Part shown: positions 43,429-51,033 of the stretch, one piece after another
Position numbering within the stretch: position 1 is the stretch's first letter
How the letters are laid out: each line of letters opens with the position of its first letter
Assembly (NCBI GenBank): GCA_047974625.1
Contig: JBKECK010000054.1
Location: 62,001-126,000 of the forward strand
DNA: 64,000 nt
Direction: 5' to 3'
Source of the DNA: CADEDH01 sp047974625
GTDB lineage: Bacteria; Actinomycetota; Acidimicrobiia; Acidimicrobiales; SZUA-35
Program-made: the position numbers and the translations under genes
Notes under the pieces: generated by a model
What the model was told of the DNA's origin: nothing
Database searches by the model: none
Seen by the model: the letters and a program-made list of their open reading frames with translations, nothing else

Positions 43429-44357
43429 GGGCGTCCTCGGGGATCGGGCGAGCCGGCGGCGAACCGGTCGGTGAGGCCGGGATGGTCGGGGTCGGGGCTG
43501 AGGCCGGTGACCGTTTCGAGCCACCGCCACGACGCCGGGGCCACCGACCGGTAGACGGCGGCGGCCCGGCAGCGGGCCCGGTATCCCACCCAGTCGGCGG
43601 GTAGGAGCTCGGTGGGGAGGTCGGGGTCGCGGAGGCGGGCCCGCCGGTAGTCGTGGATGACCATGGTCCGGACCAGGAACGCCGCCTCCGGTGCGAGCTC
43701 CACCAGGGCGTCGGGTTCCGGATGGGAGTGGCGGGCCAGGAAGTCGTGGTAGGCGGTCTCGGCATCGGCCAGGCCGGAGCTGGTCCGGTAGGCGTCCGCG
43801 GACGAGAGTCCGCCGACATCGTCGAAACGGGCCACGGCCACCGGCGGCGGGTCGGCCAGGCCGAGCCGGGCGAACAGGGGGCCGAGATCGTCGTGGGCCG
43901 CGTCGGGCCGGACCATGAGCCCGCCGGTCAGGTCACCGAAGCCGCGCCAGTGGAGGTGACGCCGGAGATGGTCGTCGTCGCCGGGGATGACGATTGTCCA
44001 GGTGCCGTCCCAGGCCGGTGGATCGTGGCGGTAGATGCGGGCGTCGGCGGCGGCGAACTCGTCCCACCCGAACCCGGTGAGGGCGTAGCGGCTGCGCCGC
44101 CCGATCCGCTCGTTGTCCACCCATTGCTCGCTGACGAGCCGGTACATGGAGGTGCGGACCAGGCGGTCGTTGAACCCGAACGGCTCGACCAGGGCGAACA
44201 GGTCGGCCAGCCAGACCGTGCCCCCGGTGGGAGCGATGGCGTCGCCCAGGACGGTGACCAGGACCGAACGGGCCGAGATGGTGGACGCCGCCCCCCAGCG
44301 GGCGGCCCGGACGCGGACGTCCCGGTCGGCGGTCGAGACGGTGCCCGCGGTCCCCAT
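43425..44357 (-). CDS. paaX: PaaX-family repressor of phenylacetate genes
   Basis: The 310-residue protein matches PaaX: an N-terminal winged helix (ARSVLVTVLGDAIAP, NDRLVRTSMYRLVSEQWV), a central PaaX domain (DGTWTIVIPGDDDHLRRHLHWRGFG, LTGGLMVRP) and a C-terminal domain with TMVIHDYRRARLRDPDLP. PaaX represses paa operons until phenylacetyl-CoA binds. ATG 44357 is used; TACGGT lies 6 nt upstream and TTGAAG a further 17 nt upstream, inside an operator-like palindrome. Its stop overlaps the paaA start, so repressor and pathway share one promoter. Confidence 0.92.
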   Translation of the reverse strand: MGTAGTVSTADRDVRVRAARWGAASTISARSVLVTVLGDAIAPTGGTVWLADLFALVEPFGFNDRLVRTSMYRLVSEQWVDNERIGRRSRYALTGFGWDEFAAADARIYRHDPPAWDGTWTIVIPGDDDHLRRHLHWRGFGDLTGGLMVRPDAAHDDLGPLFARLGLADPPPVAVARFDDVGGLSSADAYRTSSGLADAETAYHDFLARHSHPEPDALVELAPEAAFLVRTMVIHDYRRARLRDPDLPTELLPADWVGYRARCRAAAVYRSVAPASWRWLETVTGLSPDPDHPGLTDRFAAGSPDPRGRP

Positions 44358-44358
44358 A

Positions 44359-44411
44359 CCTGTACCGTAAATGATACAGGAACAGGCTTCAAGTTCGAAT
44401 TGTCTGTATCA
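44359..44411 (-). promoter_or_regulatory. PaaX-type operator and paa promoter
   Basis: On the minus strand TTGAAG (44392-44387), a 17-bp spacer and TACGGT (44369-44364) form a promoter 6 nt from ATG 44357. CCTGTACC (44359-44366) and GATACAGG (44373-44380) form an imperfect palindrome over the -10. A further CTGTATCA (44404-44411) is the exact complement of TGATACAG (44372-44379), 24 bp away. Three such half-sites suggest PaaX autoregulation. Confidence 0.75.
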
Positions 44412-45212
44412 CATGGGGGTCGGCGAACCAGTCGGGTTGCGGGCCTTCCAGTAGCCCCGCACCTCGGCCTGCGACCGGGCCACGCCCAGGGTTCCGAACA
44501 GGTGGGTGCGGATGGCCTGCATGGCGGCGGCCTCCCCGGCCGCCCACACCCGGGTGCCGGGGTCGAGGGCGGTGAGCTGTTGAACGACCCCCACGAGGGC
44601 CCAGCCCGGTCGCGCCCCCGGTTCGGTCACGTGCCAGGTCGGCGGCCGGTCGGCGGGCCCGGCCATGTCGATCAGGGCCGTCGCCTCGGCCACCTCGAGG
44701 TGTACCTCGGTCCTGCCGGCCGCGGCCACCACCTGGGCCGCCGCCGGCAGGGCCGTCTCGTCGCCCAGCACGAGCAGCCGGGTGGCGGTCGGATCGGGTT
44801 CGTAGCCCCGGGCCGGGCCGGAGATGGCGGCCGGCGAACCCGGTTCGACCGTCTCGGCCCAGGTGGACACGGCACCGCCCGGGTGCCGCACGATGTCCAG
44901 GTCGAGGCGACCTTCACCCCGGTCATGGTTGACCGGGGTGAAGGTGCGCAGCACGGCCCGGCTCCCGTCGGCCAGGAGGTACTGGTTGCCGTCCCACTCC
45001 GGTCGTTGGAGCCCGGCGGCACCGGGGGACGGGATCAGCAGGCGAACGCTGGAGGCCGGCTGCTCCACCACCAGGTCTCGGAGGCCGTCACCGGCCAGGG
45101 TGATCCGCAGCAGGCGCGGGGAACGCTCCAGCCGGGCCACTACGGCGACCGGCTGGAGCGGGGGCGGTTCCCGGCGCATCTGGCGGAGACGATCACGGTG
45201 GGCGTCGGTCAT
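44409..45212 (-). CDS. Siderophore-interacting FAD protein
   Basis: The 267-residue protein resembles the siderophore-interacting/ViuB ferric reductase family: an N-terminal FAD barrel with VLRTFTPVNHDRG and LDIVRHPGGAVSTW, then an NAD(P)H-binding SIP domain with LLVLGDETALPAAAQV and VWAAGEAAAMQAIRTHLF. It would reduce ferric siderophores in the cytosol. ATG 45212 is preferred (GACGGT 7 nt upstream) over ATG 45221. The stop sits inside the upstream half-site of the paa operator. Confidence 0.85.
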   Translation of the reverse strand: MTDAHRDRLRQMRREPPPLQPVAVVARLERSPRLLRITLAGDGLRDLVVEQPASSVRLLIPSPGAAGLQRPEWDGNQYLLADGSRAVLRTFTPVNHDRGEGRLDLDIVRHPGGAVSTWAETVEPGSPAAISGPARGYEPDPTATRLLVLGDETALPAAAQVVAAAGRTEVHLEVAEATALIDMAGPADRPPTWHVTEPGARPGWALVGVVQQLTALDPGTRVWAAGEAAAMQAIRTHLFGTLGVARSQAEVRGYWKARNPTGSPTPM

Positions 45213-45278
45213 GGCGCCCACCGTCGCAGCCCACGGTCGGCCTGTCGAGCGCCGGGTCCTGGGGCGCCGGACCAGGCC

Positions 45279-46148
45279 CTAGACCAGGGACCCGAACCGG
45301 CCGGACTCGAAGTCGCGGATCGCCGCCACGATCTCCTCCCGGGTGTTCATAGCGAACGGTCCGTAGAAGATGACGTCCTCCCCGATAGGCCGGCCACCGA
45401 GCACGATGGCCCGGGCCCCGGCCGGACCGGCCGCCAGGACGAGCCCGTCCCCGGACCGTTCGAAGACGCCCAGCTCCTGCTCACCGATGCGCCCCCCGCC
45501 GGCCGCCAGCTCACCGTCGATCACGAAGACCATCTCGGTGTGACCGTCGGGTACGGCCAGCTCGGCCCGTTCCTCGGCGCCGAGGGAGACGTCCCACAGT
45601 TCGATGGGGGTGAAGGTGCGGGCCGGGCCCGTCACACCGTCGAGCTCGCCGGCGATCAGGGTGACAGTACCGCCACCGGGTAGCTCGACCCGCCCCATGG
45701 CCCCGGCCTCCAGGGCCTGATAGCCGGGTTCGTCCATCTTGTTGGCGCCCGGCAGGTTCACCCACAACTGCATCATGTGGAACCGCCCGCCGGTGCGGGC
45801 CCACTCCTGCTCGTGGTATTCCTTGTGCAGCAGGCCGCGGGCCGCCGTCATCCACTGGACGTCGCCGGGGTGGATCACCCCGCCGGCGCCGGTGGAATCG
45901 TGGTGGGCCACCGCCCCCTCGAAGGCGATCGTGACCGTCTCGAACCCCCGATGGGGATGGGGACCCACCCCGCGGGGCCGGTCGGTGGGCTCGTACACCG
46001 TGACCGGGTGATAGTCCATGAGCAGGAACGGATCGGCGAGCTTGTGCAGCTCGTCGGAACCGGGCAGGACCTGGGTCACGTGGAACCCGTCCCCGACCCA
46101 GTGCAGGCCGTCGCCCCGGTGGACGCTGTGCAGTCGGCGTTCGGTCAT
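45279..46148 (-). CDS. Pirin-family protein
   Basis: The 289-residue bicupin protein has the pirin signature GVGPHPHRGFETVTIAFEG (about residue 60), HHDSTGAGGVIHPGDVQWMTA, and a C-terminal pirin-C domain with FYGPFAMNTREEI. Iron ligands are the histidines of PHPH and the later H/E. Some pirins act as quercetin 2,3-dioxygenases or redox cofactors. ATG 46148 has GGAG close upstream. The gene is divergent from an HxlR regulator, which probably controls it. Confidence 0.9.
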   Translation of the reverse strand: MTERRLHSVHRGDGLHWVGDGFHVTQVLPGSDELHKLADPFLLMDYHPVTVYEPTDRPRGVGPHPHRGFETVTIAFEGAVAHHDSTGAGGVIHPGDVQWMTAARGLLHKEYHEQEWARTGGRFHMMQLWVNLPGANKMDEPGYQALEAGAMGRVELPGGGTVTLIAGELDGVTGPARTFTPIELWDVSLGAEERAELAVPDGHTEMVFVIDGELAAGGGRIGEQELGVFERSGDGLVLAAGPAGARAIVLGGRPIGEDVIFYGPFAMNTREEIVAAIRDFESGRFGSLV

Positions 46149-46206
46149 GTCTCCAACTCTCCTGGCTCGGTCCGGGGCGATTGGCCCCGACGAGGAACTC
46201 CTGTAG

Positions 46207-46314
46207 CTTGTGATCTCGGCGCCACTTCTGAACTCGATGTCGCTTGCTGGCTCGGTGCAGCTCGTGAATCCGGTGTCGCTTCTGATCTCGATGATACTTC
46301 TAACCTCGTAGTGG
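46207..46314. repeat. Six degenerate 18-bp tandem repeats
   Basis: Units begin at 46207, 46225, 46243, 46261, 46279 and 46297. All start CTT or CTC and share a consensus near CTTSTGAWCTCGRTGTCG; 46225 and 46279 are closest (CTTCTGANCTCGATG). The array fills most of the pirin/HxlR divergent region and ends at the HxlR start codon. The period matches the array at 4405-4476, but the sequence does not. Confidence 0.85.
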
Positions 46315-46658
46315 CTGAGATATTCCCGGACGACGAGCCGGCCCCGTGCGACGCGATCGAGCAGGTCATGCAGATCTTGGGCCGAGCCTGGGCCGGGGCC
46401 GTACTGCGGGCGATCCTCGATGGTCACGACCGTTTCTCGGCCGTCGCTCGGGCGGTGCCGGGGGCCTCCGACAGTGTGTTGACCACCCGCCTGCGGGAGC
46501 TCTGCCGGCGCGGCCTGGCCGAGCGGATCGTCGAGGCCGGCCCCCCAGTGGTGATCCGCTACACCCCGACGCCGGCCGGGCGCGACGCGGCGCCGATCCT
46601 GGCCGAGATCGAAGCGTTCGCCCGGGCCCACCCGGAGGTGGTGGCCGGCGACCGCTGA
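46311..46658 (+). CDS. HxlR-family (DUF24) transcriptional regulator
   Basis: The 115-residue winged-helix regulator has the family start CDAIEQVMQILGRAWAGAVLRAIL with the conserved N-terminal cysteine (about residue 14), and DSVLTTRLRELCRRGLAERIVEAGPPVVIRYTPTPAGRD for recognition helix and wing. HxlR/YodB-type proteins often sense quinones or electrophiles through this cysteine. GTG 46311 was chosen; the frame is open upstream only through the 18-bp repeats. It is divergent from the pirin gene. Confidence 0.85.
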   Translation: MAEIFPDDEPAPCDAIEQVMQILGRAWAGAVLRAILDGHDRFSAVARAVPGASDSVLTTRLRELCRRGLAERIVEAGPPVVIRYTPTPAGRDAAPILAEIEAFARAHPEVVAGDR

Positions 46659-46711
46659 GAGGACGGGCCCCGCGGAAACAGCGGAGCCCCCCCGGAGAAG
46701 TCGGCGGCGTC

Positions 46712-47023
46712 TCAGCCCCCGAAGAAGTCGGGCCGGTCAGTGTCGGGCACCAGCACCTGGTACTCCGGGTGCTCCACCATGAACCGCTTCACGAACGGGC
46801 AGAACGGGCGGACCTGCCAACCCCGCCGACCGGCATCGTCGAGGGCGGCCCGGATCAGGCGCGTACCGTAACCCTCGCCCCCGAATCCGTCCCGGGTCTC
46901 GGTGTGCACGAAGTCGGCCACCTGGCCGTGCAGGCGGTACTCGGTGAGTGATGCCAGGGTGCCGTCCACCAATAGTTCGTAGCGACGGGCGCCGGGGTTG
47001 TCATCGATCACGATGGTGGACAT
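46712..47023 (-). CDS. Small GNAT-like acetyltransferase (YjdJ type)
   Basis: The 103-residue protein is a minimal GNAT: GFGGEGYGTRLIRAALDDAGRRG is the acetyl-CoA pyrophosphate loop, followed by VRPFCPFVKRFMVEHPEY, typical of the YjdJ/GTLF3B-like group. ATG 47023 has GGAGG 8 nt upstream. This start region (47005-47033) reappears as an exact 29-bp mirror copy at 47119-47147. The substrate is unknown. Confidence 0.85.
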   Translation of the reverse strand: MSTIVIDDNPGARRYELLVDGTLASLTEYRLHGQVADFVHTETRDGFGGEGYGTRLIRAALDDAGRRGWQVRPFCPFVKRFMVEHPEYQVLVPDTDRPDFFGG

Positions 47024-47147
47024 GGGGGCCTCCAGGGGGACGGTGCCCGGCCGCGGACGTCGGCGGGGGCGGAGCCAGCATCGTCGAAGCGGTCGTCGCC
47101 GGCCAGCCCGTTCTCCCCGGAGGCCCCCATGTCCACCATCGTGATCG
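47005..47147. repeat. 29-bp inverted duplication of the GNAT start region
   Basis: 47005-47033 and 47119-47147 are exact reverse complements, 85 bp apart. Each arm contains a GGAGG and ATGTCCACCATCGTGATCG, so the right arm carries a copy of the ribosome-binding site and first six codons on the plus strand. From ATG 47129 that copy runs 19 codons to TAA (47186-47188). Confidence 0.92.
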
Positions 47148-47194
47148 GGGCACCCCGGCCGACGGTGGCCCGGAAGTACTCGTTGTAACGAATT

Positions 47195-47224
47195 TTGTCT
47201 GAACGTATTGTTGCGTCGTAGGGT
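47195..47224 (+). promoter_or_regulatory. Promoter of the MarR gene
   Basis: TTGTCT (47195-47200), an 18-bp spacer and TAGGGT (47219-47224) end 6 nt before ATG 47231. The preceding stretch is AT-rich with direct repeats AACGAATTTTG / AACGTATTGTTG 16 bp apart, a possible MarR operator. Confidence 0.6.
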
Positions 47225-47230
47225 CCTGCC

Positions 47231-47713
47231 ATGACGTCCAGCGCGATCACGGCCCGGGAACCGAACGAGGTCAGGCTGGGCCGCAACATCCACGTCAACC
47301 TGCTCTTGCTGGCCCAGCGCAACCGGGCCGCCATGGAAACCATCTGCCACGATGAGGGGCTCACCGAACCCCAGTACGCGGCCCTGTGGACCTTGTGCCT
47401 GGTCGACCCGGACGGTGTCGGCATGCCCATCGGTTCGGTCACCGACGGCCTCATCAACCGGGCCGCTGACACCACCCGGCTCGTCGATCGCCTGGCTCGG
47501 TCCGGCCTGGTGGAACGCCTGCCCAACCCCGACGACCGCCGGAGCGTGCTGGTCCGGGCCACCGATGAGGGACGCCGGGCGTTCGCCTCGGTCACCCCGA
47601 ACCTCCAGGCCTGGCATCGAACCCAGTGGTCGGCGTTGTCGGCCGCCGAGCAGGTCGACCTCAACCGGCTGCTGGCCAAGGCGCTCTGGCCTGACGGGCC
47701 ACCGACGAACTGA
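47231..47713 (+). CDS. MarR-family transcriptional regulator
   Basis: The 160-residue protein has the MarR winged-helix pattern: GLTEPQYAALWTLCL, RAADTTRLVDRLARSGLVERLPNPDDRRSVLVRATDEGRR. It heads the catabolic cluster on the same strand, 24 bp before the extradiol dioxygenase, and would respond to an aromatic ligand. ATG 47231 follows a leaderless promoter over AT-rich direct repeats, so autorepression is plausible. Confidence 0.92.
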   Translation: MTSSAITAREPNEVRLGRNIHVNLLLLAQRNRAAMETICHDEGLTEPQYAALWTLCLVDPDGVGMPIGSVTDGLINRAADTTRLVDRLARSGLVERLPNPDDRRSVLVRATDEGRRAFASVTPNLQAWHRTQWSALSAAEQVDLNRLLAKALWPDGPPTN

Positions 47714-47737
47714 TCCCGAGTCCCCTCCGGAGGTCCC

Positions 47738-48649
47738 ATGACCGACCATCTCCAACTCGCCTACATCCGGGTCGAGGTACCCGACCCGAACGCCCTGACG
47801 CCCTTCTTCGGCGACGTCATCGGCCTGATCCCCGGTGAACCGACAGTGGACGGTGCCCTCACCTGGCGCAACGACGACCGGGCCCAACGGATCCTGGTGG
47901 CCGCCTCCGGGGGTCCCGCCACCGACCGGGCTCCCGGAGGCGACGCCAGCACCGTCGGCCTCGAGGCCCCCGACGACGCCACCTTCGTCTCCGTCCTCCA
48001 GCGGCTGACCGACGCCGGTTTCGGTCCTGAGATGGTCGACGACGCGGCCGCCACCGGCCGCCGGGTCGAGCGGCTTGCCCGCGTCGCGGCACCCTGGGGG
48101 GTCGACGTCGAGGTGGTTACCGGCCTGGCCCGGGCCGGTAACCCGTTCGCCTCGCCCCTCGTCCCCGGCGGGTTCCTCACCGACGGGGTCGGTTTCGGCC
48201 ACGTGGTCTTCGCCACCGCCGAGCTCGCGGCCTCCACCCGCTTCCTGGTCGACGGGCTCGGATTCGTCCAGTCCGACTGGTTGGAGATGCCGATCGGACG
48301 CGACGCCACCCTCACAGTTCGCTTCTTCCACTGCAACGGCCGGCACCACACCATCGCCCTGGCCGGGGCGCCGGTGGACCCACCCCAGCGGTTGCACCAC
48401 ATCATGGTCGAGGCCAGGAACCGTGACGACGTCGGCGCCGCCTACGACCGGGCCTTCACCAGCGGCCTGCCCCTCCCCAGCGGTCTGGGCCGTCACGACA
48501 ACGACGGCATGTTCAGCTTCTACGTGGCCGGCCCGGCCGGCTTCCAGGTGGAGGTGGGCTATGGCGGCCGCATCGTCGACGAGCGCTGGGAGAACCGGGC
48601 CTACGACCGGATCTCGGCCTGGGGCCACCAACCGGTCGTCCGCCCATGA
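47738..48649 (+). CDS. Extradiol (vicinal oxygen chelate) ring-cleavage dioxygenase
   Basis: The 303-residue protein has two vicinal-oxygen-chelate modules as in BphC-type enzymes. The C-terminal module supplies the Fe(II) ligands: His in GFGHVVF, His in RLHHIMVEA and Glu in FQVEVGYGG. It would cleave a catechol next to one hydroxyl. A GGAGG lies 6 nt before ATG 47738. Its stop overlaps the FAD hydroxylase start (ATGA), a typical hydroxylase-dioxygenase pair. Confidence 0.9.
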   Translation: MTDHLQLAYIRVEVPDPNALTPFFGDVIGLIPGEPTVDGALTWRNDDRAQRILVAASGGPATDRAPGGDASTVGLEAPDDATFVSVLQRLTDAGFGPEMVDDAAATGRRVERLARVAAPWGVDVEVVTGLARAGNPFASPLVPGGFLTDGVGFGHVVFATAELAASTRFLVDGLGFVQSDWLEMPIGRDATLTVRFFHCNGRHHTIALAGAPVDPPQRLHHIMVEARNRDDVGAAYDRAFTSGLPLPSGLGRHDNDGMFSFYVAGPAGFQVEVGYGGRIVDERWENRAYDRISAWGHQPVVRP

Positions 48650-50124
48650 CGGCCGACGTGGCCATCGTGGGCTACGGGCCCACGGGGGCCGCCCTGGCCA
48701 TCCTGCTGGCCCAGGCCGGTCACCGGGTCGTCGTGCTCGAACGCCAACCCGGACCCTACCCCTTGCCTCGGGCCGTCCACTTCGACCACGAGGTCGGCCG
48801 GATCCTCCAAGCCTGCGGGATCGGCGACGTCCTCCGGGCCCGGACCGAACCGGGCGACGTCTACGAATGGCGCAACGGTTCGGGGGTGGTCCTGCTCCGC
48901 ATCGGCCATGACGGCCCGGCGGCCTCCGGCTGGCCCATGTCCTCGATGTTCCACCAGCCCACCCTGGAGGCCCTGCTCGACGAGCGGGTCCGCGGCCTGG
49001 CCGGCGTCGAGGTCCACCGCGGCGCCGAGGTGACCGGCCTCGAACCCGGCCGGGACGGGGTCACGGTGATCACGGCCGACGGGCCCGCCGTGTCGGCCCG
49101 CTACGTGGTCGGGTGTGACGGAGCCAACAGCACCGTCCGGTCCCTCACCGGGATCCCCGTCCACGACCTCGGCTTCTTCTACGACTGGCTCATCGTGGAC
49201 GTCGTCCTCGACGAACCCCGGGTCTTCACCCCGCTCAACGTCCAGATCTGCGACCCGGCCCGGCCCACCACCGTCGTCTCCGGGGGCCCCGGCCGCCGCC
49301 GCTGGGAGTTCATGCGGCTGCCCGACGAACCCGCCTACGAGCTCGACAACCTCGACCGGGCCTGGGAGCTGCTGGCCCCCTGGGACGTCACCCCGGACCA
49401 TGCCACCCTCGAACGCCACGCCGTCTATACCTTCCAGGCCCGCTACGCCGAGCGGTGGCGCCAGGGCCGGGTCCTCCTGGCCGGCGACGCCGCCCACCAG
49501 ATGCCCCCGTTCGCCGGTCAGGGGATGTGCGCCGGGCTGCGGGATGCCGCCAACCTGGCCTGGAAGCTCGATCTCGTCCTCGCCGACCTCGCCCCCGACC
49601 GGCTGCTCGACGCCTACGACGAGGAACGCCTACCCGGCGCCCGGGCCGCCATCGAGAACTCGATGGAGCTGGGCCGGATCATCTGCGTGCCCGATCCGGC
49701 CGACGCGGCCGCCCGCGACGCGGCCATGTCGGCCCAGGTCGGCGCCGAGCCGGTGGCCCCGGCCGACGCCGGCGGGATCGGGTCGGGGGTGATCGACGCC
49801 GGCTCCCCCCACGCCGGTCGGTTGTTCGTCCAGGGCACAGTGGACGGCGGCCTGTTCGACGACGTCCACGGGGCTGGTTGGCGGCTGGTCACCATCGACA
49901 CCGACCTGCCCCCGATTCCCGAGGATTTCACCGCCATCGGCGGCCGGGCCGTGACCGTCGACGCGGCCGACCCCACCTTCGGCCGGTGGTTCACCGACCA
50001 CGACACCCGTTGGGCCCTGCAACGCCCCGACTTCCACCTCTACGGTACGGCCACCGCCGCGTCGTCGGCCCTTCACCTTCTCACCTCGCTCTCCACCCAA
50101 CTCTCCCAAGGAGCACCGTCATGA
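48646..50124 (+). CDS. FAD aromatic hydroxylase (MhpA-like)
   Basis: The 492-residue group A flavoprotein monooxygenase has VAIVGYGPTGAALAILL, PLPRAVHFDHEVGRILQ, VVGCDGANSTVRS and GDAAHQMPPFAGQGMCAG, in the order of 3-(3-hydroxyphenyl)propionate hydroxylases. It would ortho-hydroxylate a phenol with NADH, supplying the catechol for the preceding dioxygenase. It overlaps both neighbours by 4 nt (ATGA at each end). Confidence 0.9.
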   Translation: MTADVAIVGYGPTGAALAILLAQAGHRVVVLERQPGPYPLPRAVHFDHEVGRILQACGIGDVLRARTEPGDVYEWRNGSGVVLLRIGHDGPAASGWPMSSMFHQPTLEALLDERVRGLAGVEVHRGAEVTGLEPGRDGVTVITADGPAVSARYVVGCDGANSTVRSLTGIPVHDLGFFYDWLIVDVVLDEPRVFTPLNVQICDPARPTTVVSGGPGRRRWEFMRLPDEPAYELDNLDRAWELLAPWDVTPDHATLERHAVYTFQARYAERWRQGRVLLAGDAAHQMPPFAGQGMCAGLRDAANLAWKLDLVLADLAPDRLLDAYDEERLPGARAAIENSMELGRIICVPDPADAAARDAAMSAQVGAEPVAPADAGGIGSGVIDAGSPHAGRLFVQGTVDGGLFDDVHGAGWRLVTIDTDLPPIPEDFTAIGGRAVTVDAADPTFGRWFTDHDTRWALQRPDFHLYGTATAASSALHLLTSLSTQLSQGAPS

Positions 50125-50948
50125 AGCTCGCGAACGTCCGCGGACGGGCCTGTCTGGTCGTCGGCGAGGAGATCGTCGACGTGGCCACCGCGTCCGACGG
50201 GGCCTTCGGGCCCGACCCGATGAGCGTCTACACCGACTGGGATGCGTTCTCGGCCTTCGCCGCCGGAGTAACCACCACCACCGGGTCACTCAAGACCGAG
50301 GACCTCGAAGCCCCAGTGCCCGACCCCGGTCAGGTGTTCGCCATCGGCCTCAACTACCGGAGCCACGCCGAGGAATCGGGCATGGACCTTCCCGAGGTGC
50401 CGGCCACGTTCACCAAGTTCCCGGCCTGCATCACCGGGCCCGACGCCTCGGTTGAGGTGGTGGGCCGGAGCACAGACTGGGAGGTTGAACTGGTGGTCGT
50501 GATCGGCACTCCCGCCGACCGGGTCGACGAGGCCGACGCCTGGAGCCACGTGGCCGGTCTCACCATCGGCCAGGACATCAGCGACCGGAAGCTCCAGTTC
50601 GCCGCCGGCGGCCAGTTCTCCCTCGGCAAGTCCCGGCGGGGCTACGGCCCCACGGGGCCGTGGCTGGTCACCCCCGACGAGCTCCCCGATCCCAACGATC
50701 TCGCTCTCGGCTGCTCGGTCTCCGGGGAGGTGATGCAGCAGGCCCGCACCAGTGATCTCATCTTCCCGGTCCCCCGGCTGGTGGCCGAACTGTCCGCCGT
50801 CCTGCCCCTGCGACCGGGCGACCTGATCTTCACCGGCACCCCGGACGGTGTCGGCGCGGCCCGCAAACCGCCCCGCTTCCTCACCGCCGGTGACGAGATC
50901 GAGACCTGGATCGACGGCATCGGGCGCATCCACACCCACTGCGTCTGA
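50121..50948 (+). CDS. Fumarylacetoacetate hydrolase (FAH)-family enzyme
   Basis: The 275-residue protein has the FAH fold: VFAIGLNYRSHAEES, FTKFPACITGP, the metal site in DWEVELVVVIG (Glu ligands), QDISDRKLQF and GDLIFTGTPDGVG. Such enzymes hydrolyse or decarboxylate ring-fission products, or act as hydratases. ATG 50121 has AAGGAG 8 nt upstream and overlaps the hydroxylase stop. In this cluster it likely acts after meta-cleavage. Confidence 0.9.
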   Translation: MKLANVRGRACLVVGEEIVDVATASDGAFGPDPMSVYTDWDAFSAFAAGVTTTTGSLKTEDLEAPVPDPGQVFAIGLNYRSHAEESGMDLPEVPATFTKFPACITGPDASVEVVGRSTDWEVELVVVIGTPADRVDEADAWSHVAGLTIGQDISDRKLQFAAGGQFSLGKSRRGYGPTGPWLVTPDELPDPNDLALGCSVSGEVMQQARTSDLIFPVPRLVAELSAVLPLRPGDLIFTGTPDGVGAARKPPRFLTAGDEIETWIDGIGRIHTHCV

Positions 50949-51033
50949 CCTGACGGTTGATCGTTCCCCTTCCGGCCATCAGGATGGGCCGGGAGGGGAC
51001 AGCCACCCGCGCCGCCCCCGGGGGAGGCCCGAC

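Noticed and set aside
43345..43474. Plus-strand poly-valine frame over the paaA 5' end
   Set aside because: It is the complement of the poly-threonine run in a well-supported gene.
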